Assembly: GCF_905220565.1 (NCBI RefSeq)
Contig: NC_059406.1
Coordinates: 2,676,001 to 2,740,000, forward strand
DNA length: 64,000 nt
Reading direction: 5' to 3'
DNA from: Melitaea cinxia
Taxonomy: Eukaryota > Arthropoda > Insecta > Lepidoptera > Nymphalidae
Numbering within the stretch: the stretch's first letter is position 1; the number at the start of each line of letters is the position of its first letter. The position numbers and the translations under genes are program-made. This document shows, in pieces, positions 43,216 to 53,764 of this stretch. The notes beneath the pieces are model-generated. The model ran no database searches. It saw only the letters and a list, made by a program, of their open reading frames with translations, and was not told the DNA's origin.

Positions 43216-43624
43216 ACTCATATAGTTAATTGGGTTGAGTCTACTTAACTATTGTTAAGACGAATCGCATATAATAATTAATTCATTTCTATGATATATT
43301 TCTAGTTATTGTGTCAACTAAAAGGAAGTACATAAAAGTTAAATTTGGTATACAAACGTTAAATATGGTGTTTAGGAGAACGTAATTTTAATTTTCAGAT
43401 AACTTTATTTTCAAAGATAAAAAAAGTGTGACTTTTAAAAATAATAGAACAAACATGTGATGCTTCATATCTTTTAGCGCTACTGTGCACTTAAAAGAAT
43501 ATGGAGGTCTTAAAACTTGAAATTTGGGTAATATTTTCTTTACTATTGTGACGAAATTACTAGAAGTCTAACCCACGCTATTTCACCGACGTTATTAGTT
43601 TTGTTTATTGTTTAGCTTTTGCGA

Positions 43625-43758
43625 CTTGTAGCGTGACGTATTTACTTTACCCTGGTGATAAAAAAACGTACACAAGGTCCGCCTAATAATAATTGGTTAA
43701 TGTCGCTTACAGACGCCTGCAATACCAGGTCCGTAGCGCGTTGCCTACCCTTTCTTAT
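43625..43758 (-). repeat. L4 tail fragment
   Basis: The minus strand reads GGTAGGCAACGCGCTACGGA, CCTGGTATTGCAGGCGTCTG, TAAGCGACATTAACCAATTA, which aligns with the L4 block TCGGCAACGCGCTTGCGATG, TTCTGGTGTTGCGGGCGTCT. Confidence 0.6.
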
Positions 43759-43825
43759 ACCATGTGTTGACATTCACTAATAAACAGTAAACGTAGAGAT
43801 TATCAAATATTAATAATATAAACGA

Positions 43826-44517
43826 TAATTGTGTTTGCTCGCAAACGAAAAAAAAACCGACTTCAATTACATCGACGAGTAATACAACGTAGATCGACGA
43901 CAAAATAGTCAAGTAACTACGCGTTATCAAAGATTACTCAAAAAGTAGTTATCAGATCTCAATAAAATTCATATGTGACCACATGACAAACATCAGCTTT
44001 CGATTAAATTAAAAATTATTAAAATCGGTACACCCAGTAAAAAGTTATAGTGGATTTTCAAGAGTTTCCCTCGATTTCTCTGGGATCCCATCATCAGATC
44101 CTGGTTTCCTTATCATGGTATCAAACTACAGATATCCCCTTTCCAACAAAAAAAGAATTATCAAAATCGGTACATCCAGTAGAAAGTTATTGCGGATTTT
44201 CGAGAGTTTCCCTCAATTTCTCCGGGATCCCATCATCAGATCCTAGTTTCGTTATCATGGTACCAAACTAGGGATATCCTCTTTCTAACAAAAAAAGAAT
44301 TATCAAAATCGGTACATCCAGTAGAAAGTTATGCGGTATAATACAACGTAGGTCGACGAAAAAAGCGTCAAGTAAAAACGCATTATTAGATATAACTCGA
44401 AAAGTAGTTGTTAGATCTCAAATAAATTTAAATGGGACCAATTGGCACACAAAACCTTTCGATTAAAACAAAATTTGTCGAAATCGGTCCACACGGGCAA
44501 AAGTTCTGATGTAACAT

Positions 44518-44552
<35 letters not shown>

Positions 44553-44597
44553 GTCGAATTGAGAACCTCCTCCTTTTTTGGAAGTCGGTTAAAAAAT
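43826..44597 (-). mobile_element. U1 element, longest copy, modular A-B-B-A
   Basis: The ends are AATTGTGTTTGCTCGCAAAC (left) and TTTTGGAAGTCGGTTAAAAA (right), the family termini in reverse. Inside, module A (43870-44050) is followed by two copies of a 141-bp module B (44051-44191, 44192-44332; for example TTTCCCTCGATTTCTCTGGG, ATCCCATCATCAGATCCTGG) and a second A (about 44340-44515). A 27-A run lies at 44522-44548. No protein is encoded; frames at 44050-44271 (+) and 44411-44611 (-) follow the repeats. Confidence 0.85.
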
Positions 44598-44670
44598 AAT
44601 GTGGTAGACAACTGATATTATTTAATGTGTTATAACTAAAAAGGAGAGGTGTTTATCATGGTATGGGCGT

Positions 44671-44818
44671 TTGTAATATCCTAGTGCTGAGTATAGGCCT
44701 CTTTCCCCATGTAGGAGAAGAGCTTAATCCACCACGCTGTTCCATTGCGGGTTAGCAGGTATATTCCCTACTATGAGTAACTAGCGCTATCAGGTGTACA
44801 TGATAACAACCGGGACCT
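44671..44818 (-). repeat. S1 fragment, 3' half
   Basis: GTAATATCCTAGTGCTGAGT, GAGCTTAATCCACCACGCTG, CTATCAGGTGTACATGATAA, CAACCGGGACC. The head is missing. Confidence 0.82.
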
Positions 44819-44964
44819 GTTTCTATTGTCTGTGTTTTCGGACCATGAAGACAGGATCTTCAAACTACTATTATCGTATACTATCTATTTAATAAAAACT
44901 ACTAATAAACATTTCTTAGAATCTACTCCTTGTACTAAACTAGTTAAGTTAGGCTTATTACGCC

Positions 44965-45115
44965 AGGTGGCGAATGCTAGCGCGACCCCATCTCGCCCCA
45001 CCCAGGCGGATGACTGCTCACACGTGGTGGTTTTTAGTCAGTAGGAGTCTGACATAACTCTCTGGCGCCCCCGCGCTGGAGAGTATCCATGATGGATATT
45101 CCCCACGTAAAAAAA
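44965..45115 (+). repeat. LINE 3' end with poly-A
   Basis: AGGTGGCGAATGCTAGCGCG, ATGACTGCTCACACGTGGTG, TTTTTAGTCAGTAGGAGTCT, TCTGGCGCCCCCGCGCTGGA, TGATGGATATTCCCCACGTA, then a run of A. I recognise this ending from lepidopteran non-LTR elements. The 72-codon frame at 44826-45044 ends in it. Confidence 0.6.
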
Positions 45116-45569
45116 AAGCTTATTACGCCGATAAACTGTCACGCAGTTTGGCAGATTATAAAATAGTACAGTATTTTTGGTCAAATAAATAAAGAATTAT
45201 TATTAATATGTGACTGGATGTCACTCCACCCGCTTAGTATATAATAGATACATATATTATAATAAATACTTAATATTATTATTTACTGACGTTCTTCAAA
45301 CTAATCGAAAGACAGTTCCAATAACGCGCTACTTGCCCTATAAATGATTAATAATATTCGCGGAAACATAACACAGCTTTAAGAAGTATACTTATTTAAA
45401 TATCACAATTTCTAGGATTCGAAACCAACAGCATATGCAGGTTCATTTCAAACAATTACGAATTTCGCGAACTTAATTTAATATCAGTTGATAGTTCTGT
45501 TGAAATTGTAGTTTTATAGACATCGCCTTCTGATTAATGTAAATATTTAAACGATTTTGGAGTTTACTT
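45116..45569. other. AT-rich unique sequence
   Basis: No supported feature. Confidence 0.5.
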
Positions 45570-45862
45570 TTTAAGAATTGATTTTCATATAAGGATCCCG
45601 TATTAAAAAAAAAAGAAAAAAAAATGAGAAGTAAAATCTACTGAACGAATGACCTCGTTACGTCTTCTAATAATCATCTACCTAAACGCAATCTACTTAA
45701 CTCTACTGGGTTCCAATAGATGGCGTTATTCGATTCGTTTATTTACCATTTGAAATTGTATTATTCTTTTTCTTAGAGTGGTAAGCCTTTTTTGTCCCTA
45801 TTTAGACATTCTATCTGAAGGTTTAAACTCCAGTCGTACGTCGGAGCTGAGCCATACACTTT
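45570..45862 (+). repeat. U5 repeat, copy 2
   Basis: Same ordered blocks as 34146-34387 (AAAATCTACTGAACGAATGA, CCTCGTTACGTCTTC, ATTCGTTTATTTACCATTTG, TTTTGTCCCTATTTAGACA, CGTACGTCGGAGCTGAGCCA). It has about 50 bp more in the middle, including GATGGCGTTATTCGATTCG. Confidence 0.72.
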
Positions 45863-46442
45863 TTTTTTAATATTTATATGTAAGTTGATATTTCAAGAAT
45901 TGATATAGAAATAGAAAGCTGCCAGATAAACGAGTACCTATATTATTTTTAATAATGTATGCATTTTGTATTATCATAACCATGAAACAAACATAGTGTA
46001 ACATAGTGAGGAACAAACGAATAACCCAAATAAATTCAATTGATAGCAGAATCAGTGCTTTGTAGAACGTTTTTGTCCCCACCTGCAATAATATGAAATA
46101 CATATATAATTATATAATTAATACATTAAAATACCGTTTGTTTGTGAAAGTATCGAATGCAATATAATACACGGTGCCCTTAACACACTTCACACTAAAT
46201 TGCAAAGCTTTATATTTTTTCCTATTTAGTGGTTATTAGTCGCAGTCGCGCTTTTTATTTATTTTTTTATTAAATATTTTTTGTTGTATTTTTCTTTATG
46301 GATATTTTAGTTCACAAGAAAGAATACTTGCCTTTATACCAGCTCAATAAAAGGCAGTGCACAAATGCTGGGTACACTCCAACTATAGTACGTTTAACCT
46401 CACAGTGATACGTTTACAAGTGGTTTTAACGCTGTATACTCG
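45863..46442. other. AT-rich unique sequence
   Basis: No supported feature. Confidence 0.5.
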
Positions 46443-46783
46443 CATCAGCCTGTAAGATCCCGCTGCTGGGCATAGACCTCTTTCCCCAACTAGGAGAAGG
46501 ATCAGAGCTTAATCCACCACGCTGCTCCAATGCGGGTTGGCGGATATATTCCCTACTATGAGTAACGATCGCTATCAGGTGTACATGATAACAACCGGGA
46601 CCGACGGCTTAACGTGCTCTCCGAGACACGGCGGGGAGACCCACAAGGACTGCACAAACACCCAGACCACGGCAAACACCTGTATGACCAATACAAACGT
46701 TTGTCATGTGCGGGGATCGAACCCGCAACCGCCAGCGCAACAGGTACAATCCATGGCTGTAACCGTTGCGCCAACGCGGCGTC
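46443..46783 (-). mobile_element. SINE S1, full length, best preserved
   Basis: The tail CATCAGCCTGTAAGATCCCG lies at the left. The B box on the minus strand is GGGTTCGATCCCCGC (46726-46712) and the A-box region GTTGGCGCAACGGTTACAGC lies near the right end. Four overlapping frames here, on both strands, are by-products of this SINE. Confidence 0.88.
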
Positions 46784-47302
46784 AACACGTAATAACAATC
46801 GTTACACTGTTTAAATAGTTTAAAATAATATTCGCGAGGTATAGGTGAACATAAACTGCAAGCAAACTCCACACTTACACTTGAAGTCTAAAACAAACGC
46901 GTATGAATAACTCATCAACTCAAAACTAACTTCCAAGTAAGAAATTCTTCACGGCCTTTTAGATGCTATTATTCGAATAAATATTTCAAAGTAGCGAATT
47001 TAAAACGATCTTTCGAGGGAAATGTGGAGAATTCATTTTTAAGCTTAATAGTGAGAAAGATATCATACGAAATGAGATTGCGGAAGCAAGTAACTATCTC
47101 CAACGATTTCGTAGATAGAAGTTTTTATGAGTTTCAGATAACTTTCTCGATTTATCTCGGTTATTGGGTTCATTTTTTTTATATATTTTCTCTATCGAGC
47201 TTGCTCGCTTTACTTTGCATATATTTCTTGATTTGACGGTCATTGGTTAAGTGCTAGTGTTATATTTTATGATTTTATTTTCTAGTATTATATTATACAT
47301 AT
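46784..47302. other. AT-rich unique sequence
   Basis: No supported feature; the 70-codon plus frame at 47024-47236 is hydrophobic towards its end but unrecognised. Confidence 0.45.
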
Positions 47303-47466
47303 ACTAGCCACGCAAACGTTGTTTTGCCATATTAACCCCTTAATCCCCTAATCCAGACCTACCCGATATGCACACAAAATTTATATTTACATTATAAAAA
47401 TCGGTCCAGCCGTTTCGGAGGAGTATGTTAACTAACATTGTGACACGAGAATTTTATATATAAGAT
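47303..47466 (+). repeat. U2 repeat, short copy
   Basis: ACTAGCCACGCAAACGTTGT, CAGACCTACCCGATATGCAC, CAGCCGTTTCGGAGGAGTAT, ACACGAGAATTTTATATATA. Confidence 0.78.
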
Positions 47467-48008
47467 ATTGTGTACAATATTATGTATGTATTGTATTATG
47501 TCAATTTCAGACAGTAAAATTATTTCTTTGGTAGATATAGGTAATTTTAAAACTTAATGAGACAACTTTTAATGAAAATATCTTTTTGTTTTCATATTGA
47601 TTTTAAAGCTAGAAACGTTTGATTTTAGGAATCTTTAAGCATGAAATAATAAGGGATGCATATAAGCATAATTCACAGCGATTAAACGCGAAGAAAATCG
47701 CGGACAACAGCTGGTTACAATATAAATTGCTTTGTAACACGTTTCCTTGGATATACGGAGCTGAAATAAAATTATTGTTGTTCTATATCCATATGATAAA
47801 CTTTTATGAAAGGCCTTTCATTATATAATAAAAAAGACTACGGTGTAATTTTGTTAGAATTTGCTTAGAGTAATAATAAAATTACCAAAAGAAAAACTGG
47901 ATACGAAAAGAACAAATAAGAACAGATATTAAATTATAGTAATTTATTTAAATTTCTTATAGATACAACGTTCTTATGGATACATCATACTAAAAAGTTT
48001 AATATATA
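47467..48008. other. AT-rich unique sequence
   Basis: The plus frame at 47619-47828 follows an acceptor-like TTTGATTTTAG but shows no known domain. Otherwise nothing. Confidence 0.4.
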
Positions 48009-48255
48009 CAATTGTGTCTGCTCGTAAACGAAAAAAAAAACGACTTCAATTACATCGACAAGTGATACAACGTAAGTAGACGAAAAAAAAATAACAAACG
48101 CACTAGTCATCACTACGATTTTCGAGGGTTTCCCTCGATTTCTCTAAGATTCCATCATCAGATCATGGTTTCCTTATCATGGTAACTACCATACTTGGGA
48201 TAAGTATATATGGTCGAATTGAATAACCTCCTCCTTTTTTGAAGTCGGTTAAAAA
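48009..48255 (-). repeat. U1 element, short form with B module
   Basis: AATTGTGTCTGCTCGTAAAC, TTTCGAGGGTTTCCCTCGAT, TCCATCATCAGATCATGGTT, then AATAACCTCCTCCTTTTTTG and AAGTCGGTTAAAAA. Both ends are present; the A modules are deleted. Confidence 0.82.
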
Positions 48256-49182
48256 TGAACGCACCGTACAACTTTACATAAAATAATTGAAAGACAAAAC
48301 ATATTATGACCTACAAAAGAAATAACTGGTTAATTAAAAAAACTTATAAAATAATAACGTGAAACAGATGTCTTGAAATACGTAATTTATTCCCAGAAGC
48401 TGAGGAAATTATTGTTTCCTAGAATGTTGTTTAATTATTTGAATTATATTTTTCTAATCTAAAAATATAAGAGCATTTGCAGTACATAATAAAGTGAACC
48501 CATTTCATCGTACTAGCTTTGTCTTATTGTTCTACCCCCGTTATTTACTATTTCAAAATTTATCCTCGGTAATATTTAAACGACTAGCTTTTATCGCGGC
48601 TTCGCTTGCGAAGAAATGGATTTTTAAGGAAGATTATTTATAAGAATAAATAATAAGATTTTAAGAGTTTCACTTCAAAAATAATTACAAAAATTTATGA
48701 AGTTGATATAAATTATTGATTAAATAAAAAAATAATAATAATCTATATTATCCAAGCCAAATATTTTCCTTAAGTTTCTATTGGCTTTTAAAAATGTTTT
48801 GAAAAATAGGTAATACACATTCATCGACTTTCAAATAAAACTTTAAATTAAATATCTCAATAATAGTGATATTAAAAAAAAAAACATTATAATGAAACAA
48901 CTTTTTCGGATTTTATCGCGGTTTATTATGGTTTTTTTAAATGAAAAGGTTGTTTCATTAGAATGAGTTAAATTCGCGTAAACATTAGAAAAAAAAAATT
49001 AATTAATTATTATGGATATTATTTTTGTTTTCTAATATTGTATACACAGTTATTATTTATTTTTCACAAGTAAATAAATTACAAAAACAGGTAGGTATAC
49101 TATTATGATGTTAGAAGCGAGTAATTCAAATTGTAGTAAATTTTGACAAATTAAATGTAAAAATTGTTAATGAAGTAAAATA
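48256..49182. other. AT-rich sequence with a short U2b start
   Basis: ACTAGCTTTTATCGCGGCTT, CGCTTGCG at 48582-48609 is a U2b-type start. The rest is unrecognised. Confidence 0.5.
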
Positions 49183-49280
49183 CACGCTTCAGCCTGAAAT
49201 ATCCCATAGACCTCATCCCTCATGTAGGAGAAGCATTAGACCTTAATCCACCACGCTGCTCCAATGGGCGTTGGCAATAT
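49183..49280 (-). repeat. S1 tail fragment
   Basis: CGCTTCAGCCTGAAATATCC, CATCCCTCATGTAGGAGAAG, CCACCACGCTGCTCCAATGG, GCGTTGGC. It faces the plus-strand S1 pieces just to the right. Confidence 0.75.
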
Positions 49281-49347
49281 TTATAGCATATTTTTGTTGT
49301 TTATATTATATCCGTTTATACTTATACTTATTACCCACTCACATTAT

Positions 49348-49600
49348 ATTACGACGCATTGGCGCAACGGTCACAGCACTGGTTGGCTGTTGCGCTGGCG
49401 GTTGCAGGTACGATCGCCGCACATGACAAAATATTAATGTGTACTTAATTTATCATTACTAAAAATTATAATTAACTGCCAACGCCCATTGGAGCAGCGT
49501 GGTGGATTAAGCTCTGATCCTTCTCCTACATGGGGAATTAGGCGGTCATTGGCCTCAAAGCAGCCTCAGTAGTGGGATATTACAGGCCGAAGCGATTAAA
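49348..49600 (+). mobile_element. SINE S1 with internal deletion or replacement
   Basis: The head is at 49348-49436 (GACGCATTGGCGCAACGGTC, GGTTGCAGGTACGATCGCCG). The tail is at 49475-49600 (TGCCAACGCCCATTGGAGCA, AGTAGTGGGATATTACAGGC). The middle of S1 is missing and replaced by 38 bp of AT-rich sequence. Together with the opposite fragment at 49183, this may reflect recombination between S1 copies. Confidence 0.7.
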
Positions 49601-50271
49601 TTAAGAATGTTCAACGTTAAACAATTTTATTAGTAGATAATGTATGAAATAGTTAGTGTTTTTATTATTATGTATGTGTATTTTAATTTTGTTTTAACAA
49701 ACTACTACTAAAATTTATAAGTTAAGAATGTTGATTTATGCCTTATATTATATTTATCTTTATATGCCCCAGAGAAACAGGCAAGCAGCAGTTGTTAATA
49801 CATACACTTTTTTTTCTTTTCATCTTATAATTACACGAAATAACTGAACCCTAATTAAAAGTATTCAAAGTGCTTTAAAGTAAATCCAGTTTTTCAAATA
49901 AAACAATTCTTAGTTTCGCATAGACGCAGATAACGCATCAATGTCTAGTTGACATATTTTTTCCAGCAAAATTTATAGCAAAATACAAATTGAGTTAAAA
50001 CTTTCATACCGAATAAAATTCACGGAATATCCAAAAGTATTCAAACATACTGCCGTAAATATAAGGTAGATGTGAATATTTATATAGTTGTTTACGTTTA
50101 AAAAGACTAAAAAATTAAAAAATATACTAATTTAACGTTTTCTTTTTCTCTTACAAAAAAACGAAAACGAAGAATCAACTACTTGCAAAAAAAGTTGACA
50201 GATGAATTTGCATTGACATCGTCTATAAAAGTTGCATGTCATTTCAAAATAAAATATCGGTAATAAATGAC
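49601..50271. other. AT-rich unique sequence
   Basis: No supported feature. Confidence 0.5.
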
Positions 50272-50592
50272 TATGCTGAGTGGTTACGGCAATGAAGAAT
50301 ATAGCCACCCCCTCTCTTCCCGTGGGTGTCGTAAGAGGTGACTAAGAGATAACACAGTTTCACTACCACCTTGGAACTTAAAAAGCCGACCAATGGCGGG
50401 ATAACCATCTAACTGCTGGCTTTGAAATACACAGGCCTAAGACGGGCAGCAGCGTCTTCGGTGCGACAAAGCCAGCCCTGCGGTCACCAACCCACCGCGT
50501 GGTGACTATTGGCAAAACACATGAGTTCACGCCATTTTTGGCGCGAGTTTGTGGACTATGTCCAGCAGTGGACTGCGATAGGCTGAAATGAT
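50272..50592 (+). mobile_element. S2 element, full length
   Basis: ATGCTGAGTGGTTACGGCAA, AAGAATATAGCCACCCCCTC, CCCGTGGGTGTCGTAAGAGG, AACTGCTGGCTTTGAAATAC, CATTTTTGGCGCGAGTTTGT, then GTCCAGCAGTGGACTGCGAT, AGGCTGAAATGATG. This copy gives the clearest head. The 115-codon minus frame at 50378-50725 runs backwards through it. Confidence 0.88.
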
Positions 50593-50884
50593 GGAATAAA
50601 TGACTAACTGAAACCCCTACTATATTGTAATGATTAAAAATTGAGAAATATATATATATATTTAATCCTATATTTGTACTTTGTAAAAAAGTAAACGTAG
50701 AGTAAACGGGTATAATAATATTCATACTACAGTATAATATTATAGTTCTTTTAACTAATTGTCTTTGGCTAATTTATCCGTTATTAGATTTTTGCGATTC
50801 TTTCACTAATATTAGTTGAATTTGTGAGATCTCTGGCTTTACATTTATAGAAATATCCATTAAGTCACTGTTAGGCCTTTGCTG

Positions 50885-51040
50885 ATGTTTCGCTATCGGA
50901 TGAAAGATAGCCTATCTCCGTTCTGGGTCCCTAAGCTATTTGCATCCCAAACATGGCAATCGGTGAATCCGTTAAGCTGTGTAAGTGGAACAAACAAACA
51001 ACCAAGCTCAATTTCACATTTATTATATTAGTATGGATAA
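50885..51040 (+). repeat. U2b-type repeat end
   Basis: CGGATGAAAGATAGCCTATC, TCCCTAAGCTATTTGCATCC, CGGTGAATCCGTTAAGC and TATTATATTAGTATGGATAA are the body and end of the common insect U2b-like repeats. Confidence 0.55.
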
Positions 51041-51177
51041 GTAGATAAGCCTATGTATAGTTTTAAGTCACTCAGTTTCATCTAGTTAAATTCAGTCATT
51101 CTGATGTAACTAAGTAATTAATACTCTCCTAAGCTTTTATATTTACATTCTTATATGAGTACCATTAGATAACAAAA

Positions 51178-51576
51178 ACCATGTGGTGTCGTGGGAAACC
51201 AGATAGGAACGAAGTTCCTTATTATAAAATGTTAATTTCAAGTTGTATTCGAGATATAAAGAAAATAATTATTCGGGTATACGTTTTTTATTATGCTTTT
51301 TTATTGATAAAAATAAGTGCTTTACATAATTATCTTAACACCTTTATTTTATTTACAATAATTTATATAAATATATAATAATTCTATCGAAAATATAATA
51401 GTAATAGCAAACTGCAATAATAATAACAGTCATCACGTAGACTATACATTAGACACTGTATAGCCATCATACATACACTATACATAAAAGTCTTACCCTT
51501 TTTTTCAATGTTACGAACATTTATTGCCGGCTAGGGTACCCCTCCGCAACGTCTTATAAGCAACTTCGTTCCAACA
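51178..51576 (-). mobile_element. U3 element, most complete copy
   Basis: The left end is ATGTGGTGTCGTGGGAAACC followed by GGAACGAAGTTCCTT (51206-51220); the right end is AACTTCGTTCC (51562-51572). The interior matches 36165-36450 in reverse. The 65-codon plus frame at 51181-51378 is inside and not conserved. Confidence 0.72.
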
Positions 51577-51720
51577 ACCATACGATTCACCTGATGGTAA
51601 GTAACTAAGCAATTAACTACTCTATGGTCGCCCGCAACACTACATTGTATCATCAGTTTGTAGCAGTCCCCATATTACTCCATCTTACCCTACCGTCTCC
51701 ACAACTTTGTCCAGTATAAC
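51577..51720 (-). repeat. L4-like tail
   Basis: ATTCACCTGATGGTAAGTAA, TATGGTCGCCCGCAACACTA, CATCTTACCCTACCGTCTCC is the reverse of a CATCAGGTGA-type tail (TTGCGGGCG, TTACCATCAGGTGAAT). Confidence 0.5.
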
Positions 51721-53467
51721 ATTACAATTTTCCGGAGACAAACAATGATCCAAAGCAAATATTCCTCCGAGTATGCGAAGTTGTAGTCGGCTCGTTTACA
51801 AATAACACATAACAAAGCTGAAATTAAAATTCCTTGCCAAGCATTCAGCCACGAATTAATTAGAAAGAATTTGGTCTTGTATTATTACGTTTCAGTGTAG
51901 GAATGTAGCGGAACACAAGAAGTTAAAACTGAAATACTGCAAGGGTTGCCACATATGAGTGCTCTAACTTTATGTTTTGTGATTAAACTTACATCAAGCG
52001 AAAATTCGCAGTTGAGCAATGTTATGGAAGTGTGCTACAAGGTTCTTTTTCGAAATGTACTCGTAGATATCAGCAGATACATTTGTCTAGTAGTATTACG
52101 TAATAAATAAATAAATAAATAAAAACGCATCATATATACTATACATTACTGTATAGCTTAACTGTAGTTTCTACGTTGAGGGTAAATTTAATGTAAGTTT
52201 GTCCTTATTTCACCGATCAAAGGGCACGGCTAAGCTGAGTAACAGCCATGTGTCATTATTTTCTTAATTGGAATAATCCTAAAAAATAATAAGCTCAATT
52301 AACAAAAGAATTTCTTTAAACAATATGATGCAATATTTCTTTGACAACAAGCGAAATTAAGAATTATCTCTATATTCGCAAACGGAAACTATTAACTAAC
52401 TCTGTAACCTCAGACTTTACCACCCACCTTTCAAGTACATTCTACATGTAAATTAATTAAATACTTTTTAAACATACTCGTATATCCACATGTTGAAAGA
52501 CGGAATAATTAATATAATTAGCGTTTATGTCAACCGGTTGAGTTAAAATGCATGGCGGTCCCAGGTGATGTCTCTACTCGTAATTATATTTGGATAAGAC
52601 GGCTTTTGTCTCTTCATATTAAGATATTCGCTCTCTGCTCAGATATTTATTAGATAATATAATTTCTCAGTTAATTCTGAGCATATACTATATTACTAAA
52701 TGTCTGTTAAGATTTAATGTTTTAGTCCTAGACTTATTCACATGGTCAAAATCATTCATATATACTCGTACCATTCATATCACACAAATGTTTTTATACT
52801 TGAAAATATATATGTTTGTATATTTTAACCCAGACTTATGGTAGATGTATTGTTGTCCTATTGAGTGCTGTTGAGTGTAAAGAATTTATTTCTTTATTAA
52901 TACATAATAATAAAAAAATCGGTTTGTTCGATTATCTGTAAATGTAATCCACACTAAACTAAAATTAAGTTTCAGTACTCATACTACTAAACTTGATATT
53001 CCAAATAAAGTTTATGTATTACTAGCTGTTCCTTTATTTAACCTATCACGTAAACAGGAACTTATAATTCACGGAAGAAAACTTCTAATTACATTTAAAA
53101 CGTAATTGAAATGTGACAAATCCATTGTTATCCACGGGATTTAAATAAATGAGAATATAATGGATCAAATTCACAATAGATTTATCTGAATGGTATTATA
53201 ATGAATTGCGATAGAGCCTTTCAAGTTTTATTCCAAGATCTTGAATACGGCACCCCAGTGAATGGTCGGCTTTAGCCCAAGAAAGTGTATTGTCAGTTTG
53301 AATACCAGTCATTATCGAATATATGAAGCTACTTCTAAAGGCCTTATTCGATATTCTTTGGTTATGTTATTTTTTTTTTAATTTTTATTTAAAGTCGAAA
53401 TCATTTTTTTATATTTACAATTAAAAAGAAGAACTAGCTCTAAATAAAAAATGAAATATTTATTAAT
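51721..53467. other. Long AT-rich unique interval
   Basis: Only a TAAA-type simple repeat at 52101-52124 was recognised. Confidence 0.5.
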
Positions 53468-53764
53468 CACTTCAGCCTATCGCAGCCCGCTGCTGGACAT
53501 AGACATCCACAAGTTCACGCCAAAAACGGCGTGAACTCATGTGTTTTGTCCATAGTCACCACGCTGGGCAGGCGGGTTGGAGACCGCAGGACTGGCTTTG
53601 TCGCACCGAAGACGCTGCTGCCCGTCTTCAGCCTGTGTATTTCAAGGCCAGTAGTAAGATGGTATGGTATAGTGGAACTGTGTTATCCCTTAGTCGCCTC
53701 TTACGACACCCACGGAAAGAGAGGGGACGGCTATATTTTTTTAGTGCCGTAACCACACAGCAAT
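53468..53764 (-). mobile_element. S2 element with internal gap
   Basis: ATCACTTCAGCCTATCGCAG at the left, GCCGTAACCACACAGCA at the right. About 40 bp of the middle block (CCATCGGTCGGCTTTTTAAG in other copies) is missing near 53665. Two plus frames cross it backwards. Confidence 0.83.

Noticed and set aside
46537..46872. Four overlapping frames, some with ATA- and PATA-like motifs
   Set aside because: All lie within a full-length S1 SINE; the same frames recur in other S1 copies at 6129, 10122 and 55690.
47619..47828. 69-codon frame after an acceptor-like site
   Set aside because: AT-rich codon use and no family resemblance; the evidence was too thin for a feature.
50378..50725. 115-codon minus frame
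   Set aside because: It is an antisense reading of an S2 element. Equivalent frames appear in the copies at 8600, 22679 and 53468.
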